NCBI GenBank assembly: GCA_029204225.1
Contig: CM055097.1
Coordinates: forward strand, 12,570,721-12,634,720
DNA: 64,000 nt
Direction of reading: 5' to 3'
From: Diphasiastrum complanatum
Taxonomy: Eukaryota > Streptophyta > Lycopodiopsida > Lycopodiales > Lycopodiaceae
Shown here: piece after piece, positions 35,484-61,619 of the stretch
How the letters are laid out: every line of letters begins with the position of its first letter
How positions within the stretch are numbered: position 1 is the stretch's first letter
Position numbers and translations under genes: made by a program
The notes under the pieces: generated by a model
The model's database searches: none
What the model saw: the letters and a program-made list of their open reading frames with translations, nothing else
What the model was told of the DNA's origin: nothing

Positions 35484-35975
35484 TGTTACAGTCCTACTTG
35501 ACCAAGGTCATGCTAGACTTAATTTAGTGTAATTAGTCTAATCTAGCATAACTTAGTTGGCATAGGTCCTAGGGTCAAGGGACATCCTCAATGGTTGGGA
35601 CTATGTCATTAAGTTAAGGGTAAATTATAGAACCACCACAATGGACATGTGGGGGAGTTGTTAATTCTATAAGCACTACTGGAGATCTGACTTGGGTTGT
35701 GGCTATATAAGAGTGGTGGACAACATGAGTTTTAATCATTTGATGTTGGACTCTATCGGGCCTCCTGGACCTAGGTGTGGCACCACCTTGTTGAGAGGTG
35801 GATTAAGGTAGTATGGGATGCCATAGTCATGCCCTAAGTGAGAGACCTTGGATGTTGTTGCGAGATAACTCCCACTCAAGGGGTGAGTGTATTGATAGTG
35901 TCTATGGTCTCTATGTCCAAACATTGTAAGAAACTTGTTGAGTGTGGGGCAACTTTTGGACAATGGATTCATTGT
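35484..35975 (+). repeat. Possible LTR
   Basis: Starts TGTTACAGTCC and has a TATATAAG TATA-like word at 35704-35711. Sequence style resembles LTRs but there is no second copy, primer site or polypurine tract in the window. The right end is a guess. Confidence 0.35.
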
Positions 35976-36369
35976 TGAAGTTGATGAAAATGTTTGCTTG
36001 ATGAAAACGAATGGGAATGTCATTGTGAAAGATAGAATATATCGAGAGGCTTTTCAAACTTGATGCATATGTGGAATGTCAAAAAATCGTGGGATCGAAT
36101 GTTTAGAGGAAAAACTATAAATCGATTTACTCAGTGATCAATTCTTTGAGCTATGCGGCAGCAAAAGTAGGAGCGCGAATCCATGGTTGTTGGATCGATA
36201 GTGTGTAAAATAGCTAGTATGAATGAAGAGTGATCAAATAGTACAACATTGCAAAGAAGATCAATAGTATGAGATAAATTTGCACTCTCGAGTAAAAACA
36301 AAAATTTTCTAAACATATCAGAGTTACATGGGCGTGAAAAAAAGTCGTGCACTAATTGTGCTCGTGTTT
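35976..36369. other. Unassigned DNA
   Basis: A short coding-like stretch occurs at about 35976-36050, but no domain can be named. The remainder shows nothing. Confidence 0.4.
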
Positions 36370-37192
36370 CAAAAAGTGCTTCACACTTGTTATTGATTGA
36401 TGATTTACCTACTGATACATATGATTGAATGATCGTTGTAGATCAATGACCAAATACAAGGAGATATGATTATACTTCTTCATTAGTTCTAATTAAATGG
36501 TAATAATTGTAGATATTAATCAGAATGTACATAGAAGATGCACTGTCAACATCGTCCTTGATTGCAAGCTAGGTTAGAAATGAAATAAACAACTGTTCTT
36601 CTTGAATATTCTTCAATAAAGGTAATAAAATACTTGCATCTAGCAACGACGGAGTTTGCATTGGACCACATATGTCTGAATGAACAACGTCTAACAAATC
36701 TTTTGCTGCATGCTTATGACTCGATTGAAAGGAAATCCTAGTATACTTTCCAAGGATGCAGCTATGATAAACAAGGAGGTCGACTTTGTCAGATAGATAG
36801 TCGAGATCAAGTGCTTGGGATCATTTAGACATGCATGAAACAGGTGTATGATTCAAGTGTACTAATCGATGATGCCATAATAGTGCTTTATTGACAAGGA
36901 CAGAGGTTTTCAAGGCTTGACTAGTATCAAATTAACAATGTGCCAATCTATATAAGTTTCTATGCCTCTTGCCGAGTCCAAGGATCTTACTTGTCCTATC
37001 GATAATTCGTCATTGACCCTCTACCTTATGACCTAAATTCTACTTATTGATAGCAAATTTGTAGAAAGTTTAGGAACATACAAAACATTTGATAGTAGTT
37101 TGAATTATTATGCTAGAATTTCAATCTCACAGTACCTTCACCTTTGATAGTGTAAGTGCTATTGTCACCAAGATGAACGTTTCTTATTGTAC
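36370..37192 (-). pseudogene. Copia protease-to-integrase remnant
   Basis: On the reverse strand, protease-type sequence (YTIKGEGTVRLKF, about 37155-37115) is followed by decayed pre-integrase and then integrase. The integrase shows SSHKHAAKDLLDVVHSDICG (about 36730-36670). The last Asp is the usual first catalytic position. Several frameshifts and stops are present. RT is missing. Confidence 0.65.
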
Positions 37193-37585
37193 TGTAAGGC
37201 GTGTAGGAGTGAAAAAGCTCACGATAATTGAAAAACTCTTAAAGAACTCTTAAGAACTGAGATAGAATACTCAAGAGTGTTCAAGCCTGAAAGCTTGAGA
37301 GAGCTGCTAAATTCTACTTCAATGCATTGCATGAATAAATGAAATACGTATGATCAACTATTTATGCTAAGCAAAAATGAACATCCAGTAGGACAGCTGA
37401 TTAGGTCATAGATCATAATGGCCACTTGGCCATAGTGAGCTGGCATCCGTCCACTTAGTGCTTCTTGGAAATTTACTTGTAGAATCCACATGTGAGCAAT
37501 TTCCGTGTACTTCTGCAGATTGTGTAATGTAGTAGATGAAGATTAAATACGATTACTTGATCATCAGGAGAATAATCAACATAAT
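37193..37585 (-). repeat. Partial copia LTR (family L1)
   Basis: Shares the blocks GATCAACTATTTATGCTAAG, GAGCTGGCATCC, GGAAATTTACTTG and TCTGCAGATTGTGTA with the L1 LTRs at 6132-7046 and 30952-31835, and ends ATAATCAACA like them. The middle is shortened. Confidence 0.6.
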
Positions 37586-37655
37586 GCACATGGCAAATTT
37601 TGTGCATTGCTTAGTCTGAAGATTAAGGCATTCACGGATCCATATTAAGTGGGAG

Positions 37656-38398
37656 TGTTGGATTTATCTTCTCTACTCTCCTAAATCCCATGTTAATCTA
37701 GTTCCATTCATAATGCTGCAAATTTACATGCATTGTCGCACGACTCTATTATTGAAGACATGCAAGAGAATGGCCCCCGACTTATCGACTTGGCCGACTT
37801 ATCGGGGAAGCCCGACATATTGGGGAGTCTGACTTATCGACTCTCTCAACTAGTCAACTTGTCCGACTTGTCAGGAGGTCCCCGACTTGTCGATTACCCA
37901 ATTGGCCACATCAGTGACTTGCTCGACGTCCGAATAGTCAAAGCCTCCTCACACTCACTTCATGTATTGTGCAAACTACTTGACAATGACAGCAGCAGCC
38001 ACGATCTCCTCCAGAGACGGCACAATGGCTCTTGTACACTCATCTGCACAGATGAAAATTGTATATAGATAACTATTGTAATCTAATCAAGAAATGCTAA
38101 TAACTTGATAGACACTGTAGATGCTTTCATGTATAGATTCTTTCTTCAAACTGATTGTCAATAATAAGCTCATAGCTTTTACAGATCGGAGTTAGTTTAC
38201 TGAGCACGCGGTTTTGTCCGCTATTGTCTTGTGCTCATAGCATCAAACTGATGTGTATTTCCATATACTAATATGAATTAATCACTTTCTTTTATTCGTT
38301 CAGAGCTCTTGTCATAATTGTATGCTTTGCTACTACGCCATCCTGTCTGACATTCTTATTGCTTTGTCTGATTGTCGGCTCTTCTGCTTCTGCTAACA
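37656..38398 (+). repeat. Copia 3' LTR with adjacent polypurine tract
   Basis: TTAAGTGGGAG (37645-37655) abuts TGTTGGATTT, the standard copia polypurine tract and LTR start. The right end is taken at TGCTAACA (38398). TGTATATAGATA (38058-38069) is a candidate TATA box. At 37778-37900 the LTR carries a degenerate tandem repeat built on CCGACTTATCG/CTTGTCGG words, which is why a long frame occurs there. Confidence 0.7.
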
Positions 38399-38665
38399 AT
38401 CATGCAATTAAGCTCTATTTAATCATGTGTTCGCCTACTGTGATAGTAGCACATGCACCGAGGAAATTCGTCGACCACTGCTTTTGTGCAGTAGTAGGTT
38501 CATTTCGATGCGATTGTTTGACCTAGACCTATTCTTTGGACCTATGTCCACCATTCCCCACCAACCTTCAAGGTGGCGGTAGGAGAGCTAATCTCCATAA
38601 TACATAGGCTCAAAGGTTGGTGCTGTCGGAAATCTATTGGATCAGAGAGCTGAGCTCTGATACCA
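38399..38665 (-). other. Copia leader with tRNA-Met primer site
   Basis: On the reverse strand TGGTATCAGAGCTCAGCTC (38665-38647) directly follows the LTR at 38666, and leader-like sequence follows. A matching leader begins at the other LTR (40456 downwards). Confidence 0.7.
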
Positions 38666-39195
38666 TGTAGAAAAATCAGAGAAATCGAAATGATATCGAA
38701 TTAGTAGAGCTCTAATAGATACAGATGCTCAGATACCATGTCAGAAATCAATGGAAACGTGGTGTGTAGCGAAAGTGGTGAGCAGGTGGTGCGTGGATCG
38801 AAAGTGCGACAGTTACCAGCAAGAGAGTTCAAGATGAATCGAATAATAGCAATACGCAATAGAACAATGTAGTAGTGGAACAATGCACTTTGATTGATAT
38901 AAAAAATGGAGTACAAGAGCATGAAGCTGGGCGCAAATCAGTGGGTGCAAATACCAAGATTCAGCTAAAATCATTGATAACTAGAAAAATTGGAATACTA
39001 ACTAACTGATTCTAAACTTACTTAACCACTGATCATCGTTACAGAATAATCCCTGTACATCGTTACAAAAGATGCCCAGGGCATTGACTTTACTGGATGT
39101 CAGTTGATTAGTGCATTGGATGCCTCAGTTAATCTATTTACAGTCCCACAGAATGTAGTCATTATTTTAACAATATGTGGGTCAAATTTCTAGTA
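38666..39195 (-). repeat. Copia LTR, family L3, copy 1
   Basis: Closely similar to 40457-40973, starting on the forward strand with TGTAGAAAAATCAGAGAAATC and ending near GTGGGTCAAATTTCTAG. It is followed on its downstream (reverse-strand) side by a primer site, which a true 3' LTR would not have. Confidence 0.8.
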
Positions 39196-40456
39196 TAGAA
39201 CTTTGATTCTTCTCTGGGTCAATTTTTCTGATGATGCTTTGAACTGCGTGAAGAACCTCAAAGTATCGGATTTGTTCTTCAAGAAATATGTTGCAGTCCT
39301 CTGAGAGAACTCATCAATAATAGTCAGCAAATAGACAGCTCCCTTTATGGAAATAGTCTACATAGGACCACAAATGTCTATGTGTACAATATCTAGCAAA
39401 TCTTTAGAAGAACATACTAAATATGAAGTGATTGAACTTCTAACATGCTTGTTGCTAATACAGCTTGTACATGGGAAATTGGATTTGCGAATGGAAGGAA
39501 AATCTTGCACTAAATTCTGTTTTGACATTTGATGAATACAATTGGAATTTAAATGGCCTAATCTGTAATGCCAAAGCATATCAGATGATCCAGAAGTAGT
39601 TGTATATAGAGCTTAACAACTAGAATAATTGTAGTGATTGAGTTTGTAGATATTGCCACTTCTTCTCCGAAAGCTAAAACTTTTCAAGACTTGTCAAAAA
39701 TGATGCAACCTTGTGTGTTAAATTTGACCTTTCGACCCAAATCTGTGACTCTGCTAACTGAGAGTTGATTTTTGGTCAAGCTTGAAAAATGTAGAACATT
39801 GGGCAGCAATCGTAACATCAGCTTTTTGGAATTCGACCCTGATTGTTCCTTCACCTTCAATGGAGTGGGATGAGTTGTCTCCAAGTTGCACAACTCTAGA
39901 ATGAGTGAAGGGCTTGTAGCTTTGGAACTAGTCCTGATGGTGAGTCATGTTTTGTGTTGCTCCAGAGTCCAAGTACTAGGAATCGATATCCTGTAGATTT
40001 TTTACCTTGGTCAAGAAGGCAGCTTCATCTTCCTCTTCATGCTGGATCAAGTAATTGGTTGAGGCAACATTTGCTTGTTGTTGGGATTGCATCTTCTTTT
40101 CATTGTTGTACTTGAGTGTTCTGCAATCCTTGATGAGATGACCAGTCCTCTTACAATATTTGTAGAACAGGTTCTGCTTTGGTTGGGATGATGAAGAAGA
40201 ATTCTAATTTGACCTTGAGTAAAAATTCAACCCAGAGTCAAAATTCCACCTAGACTTCAAGTTGTTCTTTCTGTCAGGAGAATCTGACTTTGGAGATCCT
40301 TTGGATTTGAACTTCTGATTTTTGGTTGTGTATAGACTGAGATGAAGTCTTGGTAGAAACACGTCTGAATCCACAATGGAAATGCAGATTACTAAGCCAC
40401 CTGCTTTGATACCACGTCAAAAATCTACAAGATCAGAGAGCTGAGATCTGATACCG
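39196..40456 (-). pseudogene. Copia internal region: gag end, protease, partial integrase
   Basis: On the reverse strand after the primer site: the zinc knuckle YKYCKRTGHLIKDC (about 40170-40130, first Cys replaced by Tyr), the aspartic protease word YLDSGATQNMTHH (about 39977-39940) and LGDNSSHSIEGEGTIRVEF. The pre-integrase motif LWHYRLGHLNSNCIHQ (39579-39530) and the integrase start CTSCISNKHVRSS and DLLDIVHIDICGPM (about 39395-39358) follow. Integrase core, RT and RNase H are missing because the sequence runs straight into the LTR. The N-terminal part of gag is also missing. Confidence 0.8.
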
Positions 40457-40973
40457 TGTAGGAAAATCAGAGAAATCGAAATGATATCGAATCAGTAGAG
40501 CTCTGGTAGATACAGATGCTCAGATACCATGTCAGACATCAATGGAAACGTGGTATGCATCGTAAGTGGTGAGCAGGTGGTGCGTGGATCGGAAGTGTGG
40601 CAGTTACCAGAAAGAGAGTTCACGATGAATCGAATAATAGCAATGCACAATAGAATAACACAGTAGTGGAATGGTGCACTCTGATTGATATAAAAAATGG
40701 AGTACAAGAGCGTGAAGCTGGGCGCAAATACTAGGCTTTAACTGAAATTGTTGATAGCCAGAAAAACTAGAATACTAACTAATTGATTCTAAACTTATTT
40801 AACCACTGATCATCTTGACAAAATAATTCCTGTACATTGTTACAAAAGATGCCTGTCAGGGCATTGACTTCACTGGATGTCAGTTGATCAGTGCATTGGA
40901 TGCCTCGGTTGATCTATTTACAGTCCCACAGAATGTAGCCATTATTTTAACAATATGTGGGTCGGATTTCTAG
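40457..40973 (-). repeat. Copia LTR, family L3, copy 2
   Basis: The 5' LTR of the preceding internal region in reverse orientation. It is bounded by the primer site variant CGGTATCAGATCTCAG (40456-40441) on its downstream side. Confidence 0.8.
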
Positions 40974-41237
40974 TTAAGAATATTGAAATTTACAAGGACT
41001 TGAAGACTCAAAAAATATACACTGACTCAAAAAATTACAATGACTAAAAAAATTATGGATTTTCCGAGTCGATACCGTATCGAAAAATTCTAACTATTGG
41101 GTATTCAAAAGTTAACTAAGGGTCAGATTTATTAGACCCGATCTGATCCAATCCATGGTCAAAGATGCCTAGATATTTTTCGCCTCGATCTGATCCAATC
41201 CAAGGTAAAAAAATCACACTTTGATGGGATTGACATT

Positions 41238-41340
41238 AGGCCTTTTTCCTTTTTTTTTTTTTTTTTTTTTGTTGTAACAAGAATTTTCCAGGCCTTTTTC
41301 CTTTTTTTTTTTTTTTTTTTTGTTGTAACAAGAATTTTCC
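41238..41340. repeat. Tandem duplication, unit 51-52 bp
   Basis: AGGCCTTTTTCC, a T run and GTTGTAACAAGAATTTTCC is present twice, differing only in the length of the T run (22 versus 21). Confidence 0.95.
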
Positions 41341-43693
41341 AGGATGCTCATTACCTAATGGAATTGGGCTTGAGCATAGAATTCCAACAGGTCATGGTAG
41401 ATTTTGGAGTGATTGAAGAAAAGGATAATTTCAAGTGTTTCCAAGCCATGTTGAAGTGAGCTGGGAGATAAGATAGATCTACCCCCATTAGGACTTGAAT
41501 ATCATATAAGTTTCTTATAGTTTTTGTTTTTCAAGTATTCACAATGTGTACCACTTCTTGATGATGATTGTAGGGGCCACTTCTTCAATGTCTTTACTAG
41601 AAGAAAAGGCAAATAGAAAGAACCTTCTTTTTTTTGATAAATATTTATTCTTTTCAAAAAAAAAAGTGTTGTGCAATCCCAAAAAAATAGCGATAACAAT
41701 AAAATCAGAATTACTAAGAAGAAATGTACAACACTTTCATGTTGATATGATCACATGAAACAAATTAGACATAAACCTCCATGGAATCACACTAGAAGTG
41801 ATTTGGTATTCACAAAGCATTAATTAAACCAAAGAGGGCATATATTCATGTGGATTGGGCACATGAGAGTTAGCAAATGAGGATCCCAATGTGGCTCTCA
41901 TTCATAGGAGGAAGAGGATATAGAACTCGAATTTCATTCAAATGCAAATGAGCCAAAAGATCCCAATAATGTTGTTTAATGCCTACTTATAGACAAAGCG
42001 TATGACTTAACTTGATTGTCTCCTCTGCAATTAACCCTTGTTAGGCCTTGTTATATCTACTTTAGACTTTATTTGGCTTGTTATCCTAATTAAAATACTT
42101 TGAGGGGTCTAAAGAGAGAACTGCCTTCAATCTTAAGCCTAATAATTCCTGTTGGGCACAACAAAGCCTACAATGGATATTATTATGCACTTATAAGTGC
42201 TTATGTATGAAAGGTACATGACAACAAATAATCATAACTTTTTCATAATAGTCACAAAATGCATTCAATGATTAATTAGAAGACGCACATCTCATGAAAT
42301 AGAAAATCAATTAGTGGGTTTGAAGGATCAATAAATGCTTCTATTAGTTCATCTCATTAATAAAAACTATTCTTCTAATAAGCATGTTTGATTTGGCTTT
42401 TGAGCCATGTGCTTCATGCCTTGTGCCACTTCACTTAAAAATTGAGTCACGACCCATACGAATTTTCCTAGATGTGTTAATAAAGTGTCCGCTTTCATCA
42501 ACCAAATTTCACATTGCAATTCCATCTACTAGCATCTTCTTTGGCACATTAGCAATTTTATGTTTGACACTTGTAACTTGTGTTACATCACAATCACATT
42601 AGCTCTGCACACAATATTGGTAACCCATTGTGCCTCAATTATGCGGCATAACTTCTTGAGTAGCCCATTCCTTTGATTATCAAAAAGAAAATTTCAATGA
42701 GCTTGCAAGGCTCGGATTAGCGGATGCATAAGAGTGTGAATGAAAAGTATGGTTGTTGTTTGGAAGATAATGGAGCATTGAGATTTGCTCTTGCGAGGGG
42801 AAGAATGGCATGAGCTTTAAGCTTGAGAGGAGATAAAACGGCCAAATTTGAGTGAAGGTTGCTGAGAAGGAGAGTGGTGGAGTCTTCATATTGCATGTGA
42901 GAATATTCAAGAGATTGAATGTGCAAGGTACAATTGTCATTTGATGTAATTGGGGAGTTTCCATCTAATAATGTTGGAGCATCATTGTGTCGAGACACTA
43001 GCCACTTGTATCTTGTCATTCTTAATTTGTGGCTACATGGAGTATGGAGTGTAGGCCCACTTTATGAGGCACGACGTCCTTCAAAGTTTTCTTCAACAAT
43101 CAACATTTAAGAGAGCCCTCCAACTTTTGTCCAAGGATGAGTAACTCCTATTCATGGCCATCAAATTTCATCAAATGATGGGTCCACAAAGGAACAACAC
43201 AAGCCAAGTTCTTATCCACAAGCCACACATAATTGAATATAATATTATAATTTGATACATGGTTCTATCATAGACATTTTTGAGGTTACCAAGTTGCATT
43301 TGACATGAAGTTTAGGCCTTTTTGGAGCTTATATTATATTTCATAATATAGGCTCCATAAATTCTTGCCCATTTTAAAAATAAATGTATGAGACAAATGC
43401 TTGAAAATTCTTGCTAAATAAAATTACATGCAGTAAAGTTCCATTTGTCGAGACATATAATCATGTACACAAATAGCTCGTGGCTTGCCAACTATGGCTC
43501 TAAGCCTATAGGATGTTGCGACGAAGAACATGTTGCATTCTAGTGAATGCAACCTTACATACATCAAATTGTGAATACATGGAGTCACTTGGCTACACAT
43601 ATTCTTAGTTTATTACTAAAATTCATTTAATTTGAAAATTGCCACTCGTATGTAAAAAAGAAGCCAGAATATATTTCTTGATTGTTGTTGCTA

Positions 43694-43717
43694 ATACACA
43701 CACACACACACACACAT
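43694..43717. repeat. (CA)n microsatellite
   Basis: A short uninterrupted CA dinucleotide run. Confidence 0.9.
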
Positions 43718-44749
43718 AACTATTTCTCTTTATAATTCTTATTTATGTTGCCAGGGGACATACTCCCCTCTTGCTACCGCTGCATCCATAATGACCACTT
43801 TATTATCACTAAAGAAAGGTAAAATCAAGAGGGTGCCTCCCTACTACAACTGGTAGATGCCACCTTGTCCTCTACATCCCATAGTAGCATCATCAGTGAA
43901 ACTACCATCTTCCTTTGCATAAAAATTGTGTTTTTGCAAAGTGTTTTTAAGGGTTCTCGAGTTGGGCTAGAACTACTTTTGTCCCAAAATGAAACCTCCA
44001 TGTTTTGTAAGGCATTATGCCATACTGATGTATTTTGGACACCCTTTAAAGTTTACTCTATTAATAGCTTGCCAACAAAAAAAAATAGAGCCTTCACCTC
44101 CCCTTGAGTAAAGCACCAAGGACTCTTTGGGCTCCTGGCCTTGGCCTTGCCTCGCCACCCCAAGCTGCACATAGGGAGGGGCCTTCGCCTTGGTGCAGTA
44201 CACCAGAAGGCCCTGAGGCCTTACGAGCAATGTTCGGGAAAGCCAAGAGAGTATAGGAATGGAACCAACATTTTCTTTGAAAATTAACTTTGTAGAAAAC
44301 ATACAAAAAGTTCACTTTCATAAAATTGACAACTTTTTTTAGAGTGCAATTATATTTTGTTTATTGTTTTCAAGTGCAGGAAATTTGTGTGTATGGTATG
44401 AGGCATATAAAGCTTGGGTTACATATTTCTCTAGTAAGTGAATAAAATAATTTGTTAATGTAAAACTGTAATATCTTGCCAACAAGCCATTTGAGATGAG
44501 ATGCAAGATTCAGAAGGCAAGAGTTTCATTAAATCCATAACTTCTAAAAAAATGCAAGAAATTGAAGAGAAACCAGAATGGGTTTCTCGAACACCCAGCT
44601 TACAAGGCTCTCATGACACTAGGGGCCCCATAGAAGGTTATATGCTCCAAATTAGATTGTCCTTTAATTTTGGGCCTCCAATGAAGCTGGTGACAATCAT
44701 CTTTATGTCTTGTCACAGGCTTCCGCCAGCCTTCAACGCGTCAGTCATG

Positions 44750-45755
44750 TCATGCAGTGCCAGTGGCTGTGCCACAGTTGCATGAAGGGCAGCAACCTTC
44801 AACGTCGAGTTTCAACCTTGCCTCGTTGATTTCTGGTTTCGCCAAATGTATTGGTGTCAGATCTGATGTCCGTATAGAATCAATGGCGTCGTCGATTTTG
44901 GTTTTGGATCGTGGTGATGGAGCCGCGAGCGGACGTTTATCGAGTAGATTCACTGTATCCAACTTTTATCTTCGGAATCGAGGCAGTGCACTGAGTGCAG
45001 GAGCTGCAGAATCTTACATATTGTGCTTTCTTTTTTCTGATTCTTGCATGTAACCTTAAGATTTATTTCATTATATTGATTGTTGTCTGATTCATTGCAA
45101 CTGTTGTTATATCTAACATTTTGGATCGTTACCTTGTACTTTTAATATGGTTGCAGTTGGAGTTTTCCTATCCAGCTGAACATTCTGGAAGCAGCCGGCT
45201 GCTATTATTACCAAAAAGGTTCTGATTGATTGTTTCCTTGTGATTTTTCTGCTGTGAATTCCGTAAATGTCAGGATGCATTATGATAATGGAACGAAGGT
45301 TTGGTTTAGTTCTCTCGGTTGCGTTCTTTGATGCTGAAGGACCTCACATTTTGCACGTATAGAATCATGTTTAGCTATTGATTCCACAGATTTTTCGATT
45401 TCTTTGTTTTCGACCATCCCCAAGATGATAATCTTCCCGTCCCTCGATGTGCCTGATATAAGCTGAATATGGATGGTGTTTGTACTCGAGCATGTTCATT
45501 CGCCATTAAGTAAAATTGCCCTGGTTTACCTCTTGCATGAGGATGTTTGCTTTCACCTCCTGCTTTCGTGTTCTGTGGCAGCAGCTAGATTCCAAAGGAC
45601 TCTATCTTCAATGATCCTTTGAAGCTTTTCCAACTCAGCAGTAGACGTCTTTGGTTTCTTCTACATTTGGCCAAACCCTGTAATATTACACTGAGATCAA
45701 TTGAAACTAGGCATATATGTAACTGTGAATGCCTTTGGCATAGAAGGAATAGAGG
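44750..45755 (+). other. Probable 5' leader and leader intron of PAH
   Basis: Sequence composition rises to genic levels near 44750-45050, and a good 3' splice context occurs at about 45155 (TATGGTTGCAG). Plant PAH genes often have an intron in the 5' leader, so transcription may begin here. No exact exon border can be shown. Confidence 0.35.
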
Positions 45756-59992
<14,237 letters not shown>

Positions 59993-60689
59993 GTGAGTTA
60001 TTTTTGTGTACTTTCATGTAGATACAGAGATTATATGTTATCTCAGAATTTTTTTTTCTTGTATGTCGATGTGAGCTTGAATGGAATAAAACTCCAGACC
60101 TTGAGAAGAGGACAGGACCTATTAAGCCACAGGCCACTTATTGAATTATTCAATCTTGTTTATGAAGTGTTTCTGTACATATAAGTAGAAGGGGCAATTT
60201 CATTGCAACTACTGTCTTCTGTTTCATTTTTCATATGCCACTGTATGAAGAGTTGCAAAACATGAAAGTTGCTCTGACCTTGTATGTATAGGTGGCTTGG
60301 GGGTGTATTAGGCAAAATAGATTACCAAGAGACTGAAATTGGTGACCAAGTTTTTTAGGACGTTGTCTATACAGTTTGTCTGAATGAACGGTAAAGTATG
60401 GTTCTCACATTACCATGGTAGATTGCTTTTTTTCTGCTTAGAGATGTACTTATGTAGCAAATTTTACCTTGGCTCCTTCCATCCGTTCTACTTTACTCTG
60501 ATTTTAAATATCACAGGGCTTCTAAGCTCCCTTTTCATAAGATTGTGACTCTCCATGATATACAACTTTTTGAAGGTTGCACATACTTCTGTTTTCAATA
60601 TCTCACACCAACCTCCTGTTATTCAATCTGGTGCCTCTGCTTCTTTCTTAAATAGAAGTCGTGCATATCCCTTCCCATTCACAAGTGAA

Positions 60690-60945
60690 GCTTCAAGATT
60701 CCATATTTTCAGACCCGTTCAATGGCCTGCTAGCACTCTTCACATGGATTGCTTGAATACTGGGTTAAATTACTTATTGCAAATGGCAAATCAAGTCTAG
60801 TAGCCTCTATTGCATATAGCATACTACCAATTGCTTTTCCACAAATTGGACATTTATGCCTGATTGGTCTACACTCTTGCATTTCATATCTTTTCAGAAG
60901 CCTATAACATATCCATACCCTCGGTGTACTTGTATGCTTAAACAA
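60690..60945 (-). pseudogene. Copia RNase H fragment
   Basis: On the reverse strand: CGKAIGSMLYAIEATRLDLP followed by FAISNLTQYSSNPCEEC (about 60840-60735), the copia YRSAIGSLMYA...TRPDI...SNP block at the start of RNase H. The rest decays within 60 bases. It lies in PAH intron 5. Confidence 0.75.
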
Positions 60946-61216
60946 TAGTGTAAACTGTGAAGATTGTTCATCTTAAAGGCCTTGCTAACTTCTCTTTAAT
61001 TTCTTGTTTAATTTTCTTGACTACTCCTAATATATCACGTCATGTACATGTAAAGTTTTTAAATGAAGCTGTGCTTCTCTTTCTCTTCATATACACTTAG
61101 CTCTGTAAAGCTGCTTACAAACTCTTGCTCAGACATGAAGCTATTATTTTCTTGTACCACCAAAGCATGGTGAGGTGCATTTTGGACCGCATTTTCCTAT
61201 TGATCTACAATATTGG

Positions 61217-61608
61217 TGTAAGGAGAAGCACTTCCAAGATCCTGCTTACAAGACACACAAAGGAATGACTGTGGATCCAAATCACCCAACCATGCAGATG
61301 CTATTGATCAATCTCCAATAGCATCTCCCCTGTGCTAGGGAATAGGATGCAGGTGTAAAGAGAGTAACCTGGCAATGAAAACTCAGAATAAGAATGGGAG
61401 TAGGGCGAGTTTCACCAAGAGGAAATAGCCCTTGCCTTACCTGTGCATGTGTCCATGCAAGCATACAACATTCCCATACATGCAGGTCATTACTATTGAT
61501 ACTCTACACCATGCCAATAGCCGTCCTAACCCATGCAATAGCTCCACACGTCACAATATGTGTGACTAGGTCCTCACAAAGTTATTAATTATATTTCTGG
61601 CCTAGTTC
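61217..61608 (-). repeat. Truncated LTR of family A in PAH intron 5
   Basis: Closely follows the 5' LTR of element 3 from TGTAAGG (LTR end) through ATCAATCTCCA, GGAATAGGA, AGTAGGGCGAGTTTC and AGTTATTAATTAT, then stops matching after GGCCTAGTTC at about 61608. About the first 90-100 bases of the LTR are missing. hAT-like sequence begins there. Confidence 0.8.
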
Positions 61609-61619
61609 GGAACATAGAT

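Larger units (their letters stand above)
40974..44749. other. Unassigned DNA upstream of the PAH gene
   Basis: No convincing gene. It contains a 52-bp tandem duplication (41238-41340), a (CA)n array (about 43694-43717) and a GC-rich patch at 44130-44230 without recognisable coding. Short open frames throughout look random. Confidence 0.5.

Noticed and set aside
37733-38068. 111-codon frame rich in LSDLSG-type words
   Set aside because: Lies wholly inside a copia LTR and follows its short tandem repeat.
38701-40707. Two near-identical reverse frames (38701-38922 and 40492-40707) as a duplicated small gene
   Set aside because: Both are inside the two copies of the L3 copia LTR, so the similarity is LTR duplication.
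44094-44321. GC-rich reverse frames of 75-95 codons near 44015-44321
   Set aside because: No homology or start context. GC richness alone explains their length.
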